Source: Streptomyces sp. R21
GTDB taxonomy: Bacteria > Actinomycetota > Actinomycetes > Streptomycetales > Streptomycetaceae
Reading direction: 5' to 3'
DNA length: 64,000 nucleotides
NCBI RefSeq assembly: GCF_041051975.1
Contig: NZ_CP163435.1
Location: forward strand, 6,241,001-6,305,000
This document shows positions 1 through 9,166 of the stretch, in pieces. The notes below the pieces were generated by a model. The model made no database searches, had not been told where the DNA came from, and saw only the letters and a program-made list of their open reading frames with translations. Every line of letters begins with the position of its first letter. Within the stretch, counting starts at the first letter, position 1. The position numbers and the translations under genes were made by a program.

Positions 1-1837
1 CCGTACCGGGACAACGGACGTGCATCCGCTTGGCGTCCTCGTCGACCTCATAGGCGCGGGCGTCGAGGCGGGTGCCGCACCAGGGGCAGGCGTGCAGCTG
101 AACGGGGTTCTCGGTGGCGAGCCGCTTGTCGAGGTTCCCGCGGAGCTCGGCGAGCCTCCTGCCGGCTTCTTCCAGGGTGTTGGGAGTGGCCGAGCGCCCC
201 ACCCACATACCGATGGAGAACTGCTCGTCGCCCAACTCTGGCCTTTTCCGGCGCATGTGTTCCATGGCGCAGAGCAGGATCGCGGCGCGCTCGAACTGCT
301 GGAGCGTGAGCAGCCGCAGCGTGTAACGCATGAGCACCGTGACGCCGCCGCCGTCCGCGCCTTTCCGAATGCGACGCAGGAACGAGGTGAGGGCGATCAG
401 ACCGAGATACGCCTCGGTCTTGCCACCGCCGGTGGGGAACCACAGCAGGTCGGAGGTGCCGCGGTCGCGGTGCGCGGGGTCGTCGATACCGGCCAGACAG
501 AGCAGCACGAACGCGATCTGGAAAGGGCGCCAGTGGCCCGCGGCGGGGTCGGGGGAACCGTTTCGGCCGTCCTTCACCCACGCGCTGCGGGCGCGCTGTT
601 CGGCCATGGCCTGGTTGGCGAGCCGGAACGCCTGCATCAAGTCGGGCTTGGATCCCAGCAGTTCGATGCCCTCGCGAATGCGGCCGAGGGCCTCGCGGCA
701 GGCCTCCACCTGGTTCCGCGCGGGCTTGTCGTACGTTTCACCGGTCAGAGCCTCGGCCTCGATCTCCTTGCGCTCGATCCAACGCTCGTAGCCCGTGGCG
801 AGATCCTTCAAGGCGGCCAGGACCTCGGCGTCGGAGCCCTTGGCCAGACCGATCATGGAAAGAGCGGAGCTGTCGATCTCAGGATTGGAGTCGGTGAGCA
901 GCACCTCGACGGTGGGGACGAACTCGCTCCGTACTTCGGCGACAGCGGCAGGGGCGGTGTCGGGCACGCCGGTCGGCGGCGGCGTCCAGTCCCACTCGGC
1001 GGCACAGCCGTGACCGACGGCGAACGTCGGGGCGTGACGGTGCAGTAGTCGGCTGGTCGCGACCTCGGGGTCGTGAGCGGTAGCCGGGGCGGGGCGCTCG
1101 ACGAAGGCGGTGGAGCCGTTGGCAGCACGGATCGTGAGGCCACACTGGAACAGGGAGAACGCGTCCTGCAGTTCCCGCTCGCTGACCCGGTGGGTGTTGA
1201 CCAGGGTGACTGTGATCGTGACCGTACCGGTGGTCGGGTCGGCGCCGCGGACGTTGACGCGTAGCGCGGCCCCGGTACCGAGGTCGAAATTCTTGTTGGG
1301 GTCGGGCGTCCTTACGTCGACGGTGGTGTCCGGAAGCGCGAGTTCCTTGCGCCGCCATTGTTCCCGTTGGTCGGATGTGGTGCGAGCCTCGGCGCGGCGG
1401 GCAGGGATCGGATTGCCTTCCGCATCGGCGGGCTCGTAGACGGCGGCATGTGCCGAGATCACGATCTCTTCGCTCATAGCCGGGTCGACCGCGAAGGTGA
1501 GGCCCATTGAGGAGGGACGACGGGACCCCGCAGCACCGACCTCCTGTGCGGTGCCGGATTCCTCGACGTTGTCATGGGTGCGCAGCGGGACGCTGTCCAG
1601 GCCCTCCTGCTCGGCATCGTCCTCACGGATCCGCTGCTCTGCAGCCGCGTTCGCCGATCTCGGGTACAGGACACCCGCCAGGTAGCGGTCGATCGGAGCG
1701 TCCTGGGTGAGGATCTCGTCCCGATCCTCCGGCGCGGCGCCCGGTGCGGGGCCGAGGAGCTCGCGGCGGAGTCCCAACAGGAGTTCCTCGTCCCTGACTC
1801 GATAGTGCTCGGAGTGCCGCCCTGCCACGTCCGTCAT
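1..1837 (-). CDS. drmA: DISARM DrmA-type helicase, N-terminal 612 residues (runs off window)
   Basis: Reading leftward from an ATG at 1837, the frame is open without a stop to the window edge. It covers roughly the first half of a protein whose family is usually over 1,000 residues. Walker A with the DrmA-like context DLLWFPTGGGKTEAYLGL lies near residues 460-478, followed by VTVLMRYTLRLLTLQQFERA (motif Ia region), IGMWVGRSATPN, and a CPWCG zinc-ribbon-like segment near 588. The N-terminal 450 residues are a long accessory region, as in DrmA. DrmA is the SF2 helicase core of the DISARM anti-phage system and normally pairs with DrmB (DUF1998) and DrmC (PLD nuclease), which would lie left of this window. 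The start ATG overlaps the TGA of the upstream UvrD gene, so translation is probably coupled. The family call is from motif memory, without a profile search. Confidence 0.85.
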   Translation of the reverse strand, partial: MTDVAGRHSEHYRVRDEELLLGLRRELLGPAPGAAPEDRDEILTQDAPIDRYLAGVLYPRSANAAAEQRIREDDAEQEGLDSVPLRTHDNVEESGTAQEVGAAGSRRPSSMGLTFAVDPAMSEEIVISAHAAVYEPADAEGNPIPARRAEARTTSDQREQWRRKELALPDTTVDVRTPDPNKNFDLGTGAALRVNVRGADPTTGTVTITVTLVNTHRVSERELQDAFSLFQCGLTIRAANGSTAFVERPAPATAHDPEVATSRLLHRHAPTFAVGHGCAAEWDWTPPPTGVPDTAPAAVAEVRSEFVPTVEVLLTDSNPEIDSSALSMIGLAKGSDAEVLAALKDLATGYERWIERKEIEAEALTGETYDKPARNQVEACREALGRIREGIELLGSKPDLMQAFRLANQAMAEQRARSAWVKDGRNGSPDPAAGHWRPFQIAFVLLCLAGIDDPAHRDRGTSDLLWFPTGGGKTEAYLGLIALTSFLRRIRKGADGGGVTVLMRYTLRLLTLQQFERAAILLCAMEHMRRKRPELGDEQFSIGMWVGRSATPNTLEEAGRRLAELRGNLDKRLATENPVQLHACPWCGTRLDARAYEVDEDAKRMHVRCPGT

Positions 1838-3738
1838 GCGCGCTGCTCCTCGTCGTTGTCAGCCCGTCGATACCTTCCGATGCCGGTGATCCGGGGAGCG
1901 ATCCACACACCTCGGTCGCCGAGGCCGGCGTTGGCGCCGGCGGCGGTGCTGCCCGTCACGGTCTCCAGGGTGTCGACGCACATGCCGTGGATCTCGTCGG
2001 GCCACCAGGGGTCCCATGTCCTGTTCACCTTCTGCACCTGGAACAACTCCTCGCGGAACCGCTCCGACACCTCACCGATCTCCCGACCGTCGTGCACCAG
2101 GGCGTACGGCGGGCTCTGGAGTTCGCCCATCGGCAGGTCGTGGCACTTGCGCAGCACCACTGCATGCCCGGGACCCACCCGCTCCACGAGATACGCCTGA
2201 GTCGCCACGGCGTCGGTCTCGTGGCCGGGCGGGTGGTCCCGGCAGACGTCGCCCGCCTCGGCGACGATCCCGAATCTGTCGTAGGACCGCCACCCGCCTA
2301 CGTACCGCCGACCGCTCTTCCGGCCACCCGATCTCTTGAGGATCGGTAGCTCGGGTGACTGGGCGTGGTAGAGGTCCTGGCGGACGCGCGTCATCGCCAC
2401 GTACAGGGCTCGGGCCTCCGCGGGGAGGTCCAGCTCGTCCTTGTGCTGCCTGCGGAGCTCGGCGACGGTCGGCGGGGTCAGGACGATCACCCGGTCGAAC
2501 TCGAGGCCTTTGGCCCTGTGCACGGTGGAGACGACGATCCGTGCGGTCTCCGGGTCGGCTGCCTCGTCGGGGAACCTGTCGTCGGCGACCAAGCGGCGCA
2601 GCCGATCCAGATCGAGCACATTGCGCCCGGCCGAACGTGTGGCCCGTCGCAGGACCGTCCACAGGGCGGTCGAATTGGGCTCGTACGGCAGCGGGATCTC
2701 AGCGAGGAGCGAGCGGAACCGGTCCTCGCCGACACCGGTTGCCTCGGTACGGCGCAACAACTCGGCCACCCAGTACGGCACCGGCCGCTCTTCGAGCGGG
2801 CGGCGCAGGCGGTGTTCGACGCCGTGCTCGTGGAGCAGGTCGGAGACCACCAGGGCCTGGCGGTTGTCGCGAGTGAGGATCGCACAGGTGTCGGAGAGAT
2901 TCCGTAAACCGTCCAAGGTGAACTGATCGGCGAGGTCACCCATCCCGTTCGCCGGATCCAGGAGCAGATCGCGCAGCCCCTCGTAGAACGCCGCCGCCTC
3001 GTCCGTGTCGCTCACCTGCTGGAGCCGGGGACCATAAGCCAGTGCGACCCGGGCCTCGGGAGTGACGGCCCGGAAGTTCTCGGTGAGGTGCAGCTCCACC
3101 AGATCGTCGGGGTATGAGCAGCGCAGCCACTCGAAGAACCGGCCAGTCTCGTCGGCGCGTTCGGCCAGGTCCTCGATCTGGAAGCCGTAGACGGACTGGG
3201 CGGCGTCGCCGACCACCGTGAAGCCGCAACTGTCCTGGTAGCGGTCGAGGAGGGCCTCCACCAGCTCCCGGCGGCCGCCCAACAGATCCTGCACCTCGTC
3301 GATCACTACATGGGCGGGCGGGACCGTGTCGCCGGACTCCAGTGCGCCCTTCTCGATCGCCCCGGCCGCGGCCTGGATCCGCTCGTCGAAGGAGGCCGCA
3401 CCCCACTCCCGGTCAGGGTACGCCTGGACGAGCACCCCGTACGCCCAGGCGTCGAAGGTCTGGGCGCGCACGCGGCGCGCCTGCTCCCCGTGACGGGCGA
3501 TGCGCTCGCGCAATTCGCGAGCGGCCGCCCGGGAGAAGGTGAGCACCAGGATCTCGGCGGCCTCCAGCGCCTCGTCGGGATCCTCGTGACCGCACAATGC
3601 ATCGAGCCGGCGCACCAGCATGTGCGTCTTTCCCGCCCCGGCACCGGCGGTGACCAGCACCCGCGCGTCCCAGGGCTGCTCGACCACGGCCTGTTGCTCG
3701 GCAGTGGGCGGAGGGCTGTCGAGGTAGGCGTCGGTCAC
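1834..3738 (-). CDS. UvrD/Rep-like SF1 DNA helicase (defence-island)
   Basis: A 634-residue superfamily 1 helicase. Visible are a Q-motif-like TAEQQAVVE (13-21), Walker A AGAGAGKT (31-38), motif Ia LTFSRAAARELRER, Walker B VVIDEVQD (about 144-151), motif III VVGDAAQSVYGF (about 172), motif V STVHRAKGLEFDRV and motif VI YVAMTRVRQDLY (about 447). It is somewhat shorter than housekeeping UvrD/PcrA (over 700 aa) and ends in about 130 residues with no recognised domain. The GTG start overlaps the TGA of the upstream GHKL-helicase gene and its own TGA overlaps the drmA ATG, so the three genes form one translationally coupled operon. SF1 helicases are not a core DISARM component, so its place here is unusual. 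Role inferred: DNA unwinding or processing in the defence complex. Confidence 0.88.
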   Translation of the reverse strand: MTDAYLDSPPPTAEQQAVVEQPWDARVLVTAGAGAGKTHMLVRRLDALCGHEDPDEALEAAEILVLTFSRAAARELRERIARHGEQARRVRAQTFDAWAYGVLVQAYPDREWGAASFDERIQAAAGAIEKGALESGDTVPPAHVVIDEVQDLLGGRRELVEALLDRYQDSCGFTVVGDAAQSVYGFQIEDLAERADETGRFFEWLRCSYPDDLVELHLTENFRAVTPEARVALAYGPRLQQVSDTDEAAAFYEGLRDLLLDPANGMGDLADQFTLDGLRNLSDTCAILTRDNRQALVVSDLLHEHGVEHRLRRPLEERPVPYWVAELLRRTEATGVGEDRFRSLLAEIPLPYEPNSTALWTVLRRATRSAGRNVLDLDRLRRLVADDRFPDEAADPETARIVVSTVHRAKGLEFDRVIVLTPPTVAELRRQHKDELDLPAEARALYVAMTRVRQDLYHAQSPELPILKRSGGRKSGRRYVGGWRSYDRFGIVAEAGDVCRDHPPGHETDAVATQAYLVERVGPGHAVVLRKCHDLPMGELQSPPYALVHDGREIGEVSERFREELFQVQKVNRTWDPWWPDEIHGMCVDTLETVTGSTAAGANAGLGDRGVWIAPRITGIGRYRRADNDEEQRA

Positions 3739-6700
3739 TTACGGCTCCAGAGGTGCTCGAACTGGGTGAAGGCGAGCCGGGTGTCGAAGTTGGCGATGTT
3801 GTCGCTGACGTTGAGGATCAGGCAGGTGTCCTTGCCGCCATTCTTGGGTCCCCGCAGGCCACGGCCGATCATCTGCTGGTAGACGTTGGTGCTGTAGACC
3901 GGGCGGGCCACGACCACCGCACGGGTGGCCGGTGCGTCGAAACCCTGGGTGAGGACACCGTAGTTGGTGAGCACCCGGACACGGCCGTTTCGGAAGTTCT
4001 CGATGCGGGCGCGACGGTCCTGCGGACTGGTCGTGGAGTCCACGGCGGCGGACCGAACGCCTCGGTCGTTCAGCATGGCGGCCAGATACTTGGCGTTGTC
4101 GACGGAGGTGGCGAAGAGCAGGGTCGGCCAGTCCTCCGGCAATTCGGCCACCGAGTCGACGATGCGCCGACTGCGTGCGTGGTCGTCGGCGAGCCGCTGT
4201 TCCGCGGCGCGGGAGAGCACTGCCATGCGATCGGCGTACGTCCTCTCCTCCTGGCTCAGCTCGATCCGGCCGCCCTCCAGGGTGCGGTGCTCGACCTGGG
4301 CGAGCATGCCCCAGTTCTGGAGGTCGCGATACGGGTCACCCGATGGGAAGACTCCTTCGTCGAGGCGCCTGTTGCCGAAGCGGGTGATCAGACGGCGGGT
4401 CTCGTCCTCGTTGGTGTTGCGGAACGGCGTGGCGGTCAGACCGAGCAGATGCCGTCCGGTCTCGTACTGGGTGAGCCCCAACTGGGTCAGGATCTCGGTG
4501 TACCGCTTGGAGATCGCGGTGTGCGCCTCGTCCACGACCACCAGGGCGGCCTGCCGCAACCAGGTGTACTGATCGGTGCCCAGGCAGCGCTCCAGCTTGG
4601 CGTCGGTGGCCACCACCAGGTGGGGATGATCGACGACGTCCCCGACCTCGTTGCTGCTCCAGAGCCGGCTGATGGTGAGCGGGCGATCCGCACCGACCTT
4701 GTTCCAGACGAACTTCCAGCTCTGAACGGCCTGCTCGCACAGCTCCTCGGTCTGAGCGATCCACAGCAGGGGCCCCCTGAGGTCGCTGACGCGCTTGACC
4801 CAGCGGATCACGGCCTCGGCGGTCACCCGGGTCTTGCCCGCGCCGGTGGGCAGCGAGAGCATGCCGCGCTGCGGAGCCAGCCGATCGAGCATGGCGGAAA
4901 TGTTGCGTACCAGATCCTCCTGGTACTCGTGGAGACTCGGGAAGTCCCGGGGGCCCTCGACGGTTTCGAACGGCGGCGGGGACGGAGTCCTCGAACCCGC
5001 GAACGCGACAGGCAGCTTCAGGTCCGAGACGAAGGCAATGGCGGCCGATGAACCCGTGTAACCGACCGGCGCGTTGGGGAACCGCGCCTGGATGTCACGG
5101 GCGTGCTGCTGGAGCACCCCGTCACCGTGTGCATTGAATGCCATCTGCGCGATCCGGTGCCCGGACGGCTCCACACCGTCCGTCGCCTGCAGCTCGGCCT
5201 CCATCAGCCCTTCGGGAAGCCCGGCGCGGAGTGCCTCGGCACCGACCAGCAGCTCCATCTTGGCGACCACGTCCTCGGCATCGCGTACGGCCTTCTGCGC
5301 GGCCTGCATCGCACTGTCCCGAGCCATGCGGTCCTGTTGCTCCAGCGCCGCCCGACAACCGGCCGCACCGAGCCCGAGCCCCAGCTCCAGGTCGATCAGG
5401 CGCAGCATCGGCTCAGGATCCAGTGGCACGCGGACCTTGACCGTGCCGTCCTGGCGGACGACCTTCAGGGGATAGGCATGCGTTCCGTTGGGGGTCCGCA
5501 TGATTTCCTCGAGCTCGGTGCACCGCTGCACCATGGCGTTCCGGTTGACGCTGCTCAGGCGTTGACGCAGGGCGGGGTACAGCTCGACCAGCGGAACAGG
5601 GTCGCTGTCCAGGACCTCACGGGTCTCCTTGCTGATCACGTCGGAATAGCGGAGCATGCCCCACTTCTCGACCATCAGCTCAGCGTCCTCGACCGTAGGC
5701 ACGAGCAGCGCGGGCAGCTGCTCGGCACGGAGTGCCCGGTATTCGAGGGCACTGACGGCGAGGGTGATCTCGTCGTCGGCGCGGGTCCCCCAGGTGTCGC
5801 CGATGCGGCAGCGCGTCAGGGAGTCCTCGGGGAAGTCCGCGCCGAACCGGGTCAGCATTACGTAGGTGGCGCCGACGAAAGAGTCGTCCTCGCTGCGGGT
5901 CACCTCGTCGAGGAGCGCGTCCCAGCGGTCCCCGGGAACTTCGTCCACGGTGGTCGGGAGCCGGAGCTTGCGGGCTTTCTCCGCAGAGATGTCGGCTACC
6001 GGCAGTACGTCGCGATAGGCGGCGAGTTGAGGCCCGACGGCCTCCTTCAGCGGTCTGACTCCCTGGGACGTGGCTACCGTGCCGTACTTCCTCAGCATCC
6101 ACCGGATGGGCGAGGCCACTGCCTGCCGGGTGCTGGTCTGTGCGCCGAACTGACGCGTCCAGTTGTCCACGACGGCGTCGTCGGGCAGCACCTTCAAGAA
6201 GGCGGAGCGGGACTCCTCGGAGAGGGCGCGGAAGAGGTGGAGTGGGCCACCGATGGCGGCCCCCTCGACCTTCATTCGGTTCAGTGCGGGGCGGGGAGCA
6301 CGGGAGTCCAAGCTACGCAGGTAGGCGCCGTGGACGGTTTCGCGGTACTCCTCGAACCAGGCCTCGTCCACCTCGGGCTGCACCCCGCTGGACGGTCGTT
6401 CCTTCAGACCGATCTGAGAGAAGAAGGGTGTGTCATCGGAGTGAAACGCCATGTCGACGGCGACGCTCGGGTCGCGCTTCGTGTCGACCACGACACCCGG
6501 CAGCATGCAGTCTTCGACCCGCCGGAACCGCCCGTCGGCGGTCCGCACACGGAGCGTCGAACGCGGCGCGGGCACTCGCTCCAGCACTTTGTGGGCCAGC
6601 CGCCGGACCCCGGCCTGGCGGAACAGCTCCCAGAACCGTTCCCAGTCCGACGGGCTGTAGTGGTCGAAGCCCTGGTCGAGAACGCTGGTGAACCGTCCCT

Positions 6701-8507
6701 CGGCGTCGGCCTCCCGGATACCCAGGAGGTTGAGCGCGTGTGCCAGCGACGGGTCCTGGGCGATCGTGTCGACCACGTAGACCGTGGACTCGCGCAGCCC
6801 GCCCTGGTCAGCTCGCCGGAACACCCGTCCGTGAACGGGCGGGACGAGTCCGTGCTCCTCGGTGAGGACGATGTGCGCTTTCCGGGCCTCCGCGATGAAC
6901 GGGGACTGGGCCTCGATCATGTCGGCGAGGATGCGGATCGCCGTCGCGGACGCTTCAGCGGTGCCGCTCGCTACGAGAGCCTCCAGCCATTCGCGGACAT
7001 CCGCTCGCTGGTGCTTGGCTGCGCCGAGGATGTGCTCGACCTTGCCGGAGCGTAGAGAGTCGACCTCGACGCTCGGGTGCAACCAGTTCGAAGGGCGGTC
7101 CGGGCACTCGTGCCACATCCGCAGCCAACGAGCGAGGGGCTTCAGTTCCTTCTTCGGATCCTTGGGACGAGGGTGTACCCGCAGGTCGGTCGGCACCCGC
7201 AGCACACCGTTCTGGTCAGGCAGCGACGGGTGGAGTGCGGTGCACATCCAGATCTCATCGGTCAGGAACTCGTCCGCCCAACTGATCGCCTCCTTGACGC
7301 GGCCGGGCAGCAGTGGGAGGTAGGCGGCCGGGTCCTCGACGGGTGCCAGTGCGGGGAGCGAGTCGACGACCAGCTGCGCCGCCACCCGGATCATCTCCTG
7401 ATTGAAGGGGGAGGAGTCGAGAAGATTCTGCCGGTCCTCGTTTGTCTTCCAGGCGCCGTTGAGGATGCCGCTCAGCGACATCTCATACTTGGTCGGGAAG
7501 AAGGACCAGAACCTGCCCCGACCGCGCGAGCGGGGGCTGACGTACAGACCGCTCTCCTGGTCCTTCTCCAGGGTGGGAACGCCCCAGGCGAGTTCCAGGG
7601 AGAGGCGGTCGTGGAGCTCGCCGGCGTCTGCACGGGCCGCCGGACCAGGCTCGTGAGTGGTGGTGAACACTCGCCACCGGTCGGTGGCGACGGCCTTCCC
7701 GGTCCGCTCCTCGACCACGATGTGCAGGTCACCTGCCTGCTCGGTGGCCAGCGTTCGCCGGGCCACAGGGCGGGGGCGGCGGTCCTCCAGCACGACTTTC
7801 GCAACGTGTGGTGAGAAGAGCTGGAAGCCGACCGGGAACTCGTCGCGGGATTCGCCGTGGTCCCTGGCACGGCCACCGTGCATGTCCCGACCCAGCCGGT
7901 CGTCCGCCTTGGGGAGCAGAGGAAGACGGACGACGGTGGTCGACCAGGTCAACAGCTCGTTGAGGACGGGGTCGGCAGCGCGCTCGACCTGAACGTCGAG
8001 CGGACGGGCCATCCGCAGCACGGGTGCGTCGAACTCCGGGCCGTACCGTGCTGTGACACCGGGCACGGCCTTGATCTGCTCGTACGACCAGGCGCGGTCG
8101 AATCCGAAACTTCCGGTATGGCTGAAGAATTCTGGTGCGTCCGTCACCGCGAGTACCGATTTCACGCCGACGCCAAATCGTCCGATCTGACCTCCACGTT
8201 TCTTCGACATACTCATTCGAAGGATTGTCTCTGCACCCTCAGGAGTGACGGGATTTCCTTCGTTGGCGCAGTAGAGATGGGTTTCTGTGAGGACTACGTG
8301 AACCTTCCCTCCGGGTTCGTCCGCGATTTCATCAGCCGCATTCTGGACGAGCTCGAAAAGCTGGCGATCGCCATATCCGCCTTGAGTGATTCGTCGCTCT
8401 CCATTGGCGTGCTCGGCTACGAGACCGGGGTCTACGGCGTACGTCTGAAGGACGCGAGAAGACTGCTCGATGACGGTTTTGATTACCGGCGAGAACGAAG
8501 ACGACAC
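3735..8507 (-). CDS. Sacsin-type GHKL ATPase fused to DEAD/DEAH SF2 helicase (1590 aa)
   Basis: The N-terminal domain is a Bergerat-fold ATPase: N-box FELVQNAADE (51-60), G1-like CANEGNPVTPEGA (80-92) and G2 GGQIGRFGVGVKSVLA (105-120), the pattern of sacsin/HSP90-like ATPases. About 1,000 residues of unrecognised sequence follow, then an SF2 helicase: Walker A LPTGAGKTRVTAE (about 1218), DEAH box VVVDEAHTA (about 1325), SAT-like LGLTATPFRN, and helicase C-terminal motifs LTNYGVLTQGFDAP and QMIGRGLRGP (about 1545). The GTG start at 8507 has a GGAGCA Shine-Dalgarno seven bases upstream. It is the first gene of the leftward operon. The fusion suggests an ATP-switched sensor or clamp coupled to DNA translocation; that role is inferred. 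GHKL-helicase genes are known around restriction systems, but this three-gene arrangement with drmA is not one I can name. Confidence 0.85.
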   Translation of the reverse strand: MSSSFSPVIKTVIEQSSRVLQTYAVDPGLVAEHANGERRITQGGYGDRQLFELVQNAADEIADEPGGKVHVVLTETHLYCANEGNPVTPEGAETILRMSMSKKRGGQIGRFGVGVKSVLAVTDAPEFFSHTGSFGFDRAWSYEQIKAVPGVTARYGPEFDAPVLRMARPLDVQVERAADPVLNELLTWSTTVVRLPLLPKADDRLGRDMHGGRARDHGESRDEFPVGFQLFSPHVAKVVLEDRRPRPVARRTLATEQAGDLHIVVEERTGKAVATDRWRVFTTTHEPGPAARADAGELHDRLSLELAWGVPTLEKDQESGLYVSPRSRGRGRFWSFFPTKYEMSLSGILNGAWKTNEDRQNLLDSSPFNQEMIRVAAQLVVDSLPALAPVEDPAAYLPLLPGRVKEAISWADEFLTDEIWMCTALHPSLPDQNGVLRVPTDLRVHPRPKDPKKELKPLARWLRMWHECPDRPSNWLHPSVEVDSLRSGKVEHILGAAKHQRADVREWLEALVASGTAEASATAIRILADMIEAQSPFIAEARKAHIVLTEEHGLVPPVHGRVFRRADQGGLRESTVYVVDTIAQDPSLAHALNLLGIREADAEGRFTSVLDQGFDHYSPSDWERFWELFRQAGVRRLAHKVLERVPAPRSTLRVRTADGRFRRVEDCMLPGVVVDTKRDPSVAVDMAFHSDDTPFFSQIGLKERPSSGVQPEVDEAWFEEYRETVHGAYLRSLDSRAPRPALNRMKVEGAAIGGPLHLFRALSEESRSAFLKVLPDDAVVDNWTRQFGAQTSTRQAVASPIRWMLRKYGTVATSQGVRPLKEAVGPQLAAYRDVLPVADISAEKARKLRLPTTVDEVPGDRWDALLDEVTRSEDDSFVGATYVMLTRFGADFPEDSLTRCRIGDTWGTRADDEITLAVSALEYRALRAEQLPALLVPTVEDAELMVEKWGMLRYSDVISKETREVLDSDPVPLVELYPALRQRLSSVNRNAMVQRCTELEEIMRTPNGTHAYPLKVVRQDGTVKVRVPLDPEPMLRLIDLELGLGLGAAGCRAALEQQDRMARDSAMQAAQKAVRDAEDVVAKMELLVGAEALRAGLPEGLMEAELQATDGVEPSGHRIAQMAFNAHGDGVLQQHARDIQARFPNAPVGYTGSSAAIAFVSDLKLPVAFAGSRTPSPPPFETVEGPRDFPSLHEYQEDLVRNISAMLDRLAPQRGMLSLPTGAGKTRVTAEAVIRWVKRVSDLRGPLLWIAQTEELCEQAVQSWKFVWNKVGADRPLTISRLWSSNEVGDVVDHPHLVVATDAKLERCLGTDQYTWLRQAALVVVDEAHTAISKRYTEILTQLGLTQYETGRHLLGLTATPFRNTNEDETRRLITRFGNRRLDEGVFPSGDPYRDLQNWGMLAQVEHRTLEGGRIELSQEERTYADRMAVLSRAAEQRLADDHARSRRIVDSVAELPEDWPTLLFATSVDNAKYLAAMLNDRGVRSAAVDSTTSPQDRRARIENFRNGRVRVLTNYGVLTQGFDAPATRAVVVARPVYSTNVYQQMIGRGLRGPKNGGKDTCLILNVSDNIANFDTRLAFTQFEHLWSRK

Positions 8508-8868
8508 TGCTCCTGCACTCCTGACGTGTCAAAGGTCCGGGTGAAAGCGTGAGGGTTGGATCGGCTGCCGGCTCGTGTAGCCAACCCATGGGTGTTCAAG
8601 TGGTTCCGGAGGCGTATGCATCGGCGCCTTCGAGTGTTTCTGCTGGTGAAAGGCGGCAACGCCGAGAAGCCTCCTGCCCTCGCGGCGGTGGTGCGGAGGA
8701 GGTCAGATCGAAGGGGAGTTGTCGTCGGGTTGGTGTCGTGTCACACAAGGGTGTATTAGAACGCAACTATCTCCCGTAGGGAATAGGTGTCCGATCTTGG
8801 TGACTACACCCGCGGGCTTTTGGCCCTTGGTGCTGAATATGGACACACTTCCGTCCGGGCCGCCCGAT

Positions 8869-8889
8869 CCCCCGACTTGCATTCGGGGG
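8869..8889. promoter_or_regulatory. Perfect inverted repeat, possible operator or attenuator
   Basis: Seven-base arms CCCCCGA and TCGGGGG flank a 7-base loop in the divergent region. No T-tract follows on either strand, so an operator or RNA hairpin is more likely than an intrinsic terminator. The natural candidate binder is the HTH protein encoded at 9167; this is inference. Confidence 0.4.
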
Positions 8890-9080
8890 TCGCGAGCGAG
8901 GCGGGAATTTCGCCACTTTGGACGCTATCGAACGCCGATCCAGATTTCAACCCCAACTCCCTTGCCCTGATGGGGAGTTGCTCGCTCCCCTCGTGAAGTT
9001 CTATGCAAAGGGGGCCGAAATCGGGCAACTCGACCTATTGGCCCAAGGGTTCAGGGGGCTGGAGTTCGATCAACTGGCGG

Positions 9081-9110
9081 TTGACAGTGCTCAGTTCGTC
9101 AAATTAGCCT
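9081..9110 (+). promoter_or_regulatory. Candidate sigma-70 (HrdB-type) promoter
   Basis: TTGACA at 9081-9086 matches the -35 consensus. TAGCCT at 9105-9110 fits the streptomycete -10 pattern TAGNNT, with 18-bp spacing. Transcription would begin near 9117, about 50 bp before the GTG at 9167. This supports the internal start over an earlier in-frame ATG at 8918, which would lie upstream of this promoter. Confidence 0.55.
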
Positions 9111-9166
9111 CCTGGGTCTGCGACGTTCGAGCCACATGCGGCTCCGAGGGGAAGAACAGGTGGCAC

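Larger units (their letters stand above)
8508..9166. promoter_or_regulatory. Divergent regulatory region of the defence island
   Basis: About 660 bp separate the two divergent defence operons if the GHKL-HTH gene starts at 9167. The region is visibly less GC-rich than its surroundings (for example around 8740-8790 and 9000-9110) and its in-frame translation looks non-coding. It contains a perfect 7-bp hairpin at 8869-8889, a GGGGAG/CTCCCC inverted repeat near 8972-8990, and a promoter-like -35/-10 pair at 9081-9110. The first rightward gene carries an XRE-type DNA-binding domain, so autoregulation from this region is plausible. No other gene is seen here. Confidence 0.6.

Noticed and set aside
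20..1048. 342-codon rightward frame opposite drmA
   Set aside because: The leftward frame encodes Walker A and other DrmA motifs; the rightward product resembles no protein.
5103..7055. 650-codon rightward frame inside the GHKL-SF2 helicase gene
   Set aside because: Antisense to a continuous 1590-aa protein; low-complexity Gly/Val/His-rich composition, no start signal.
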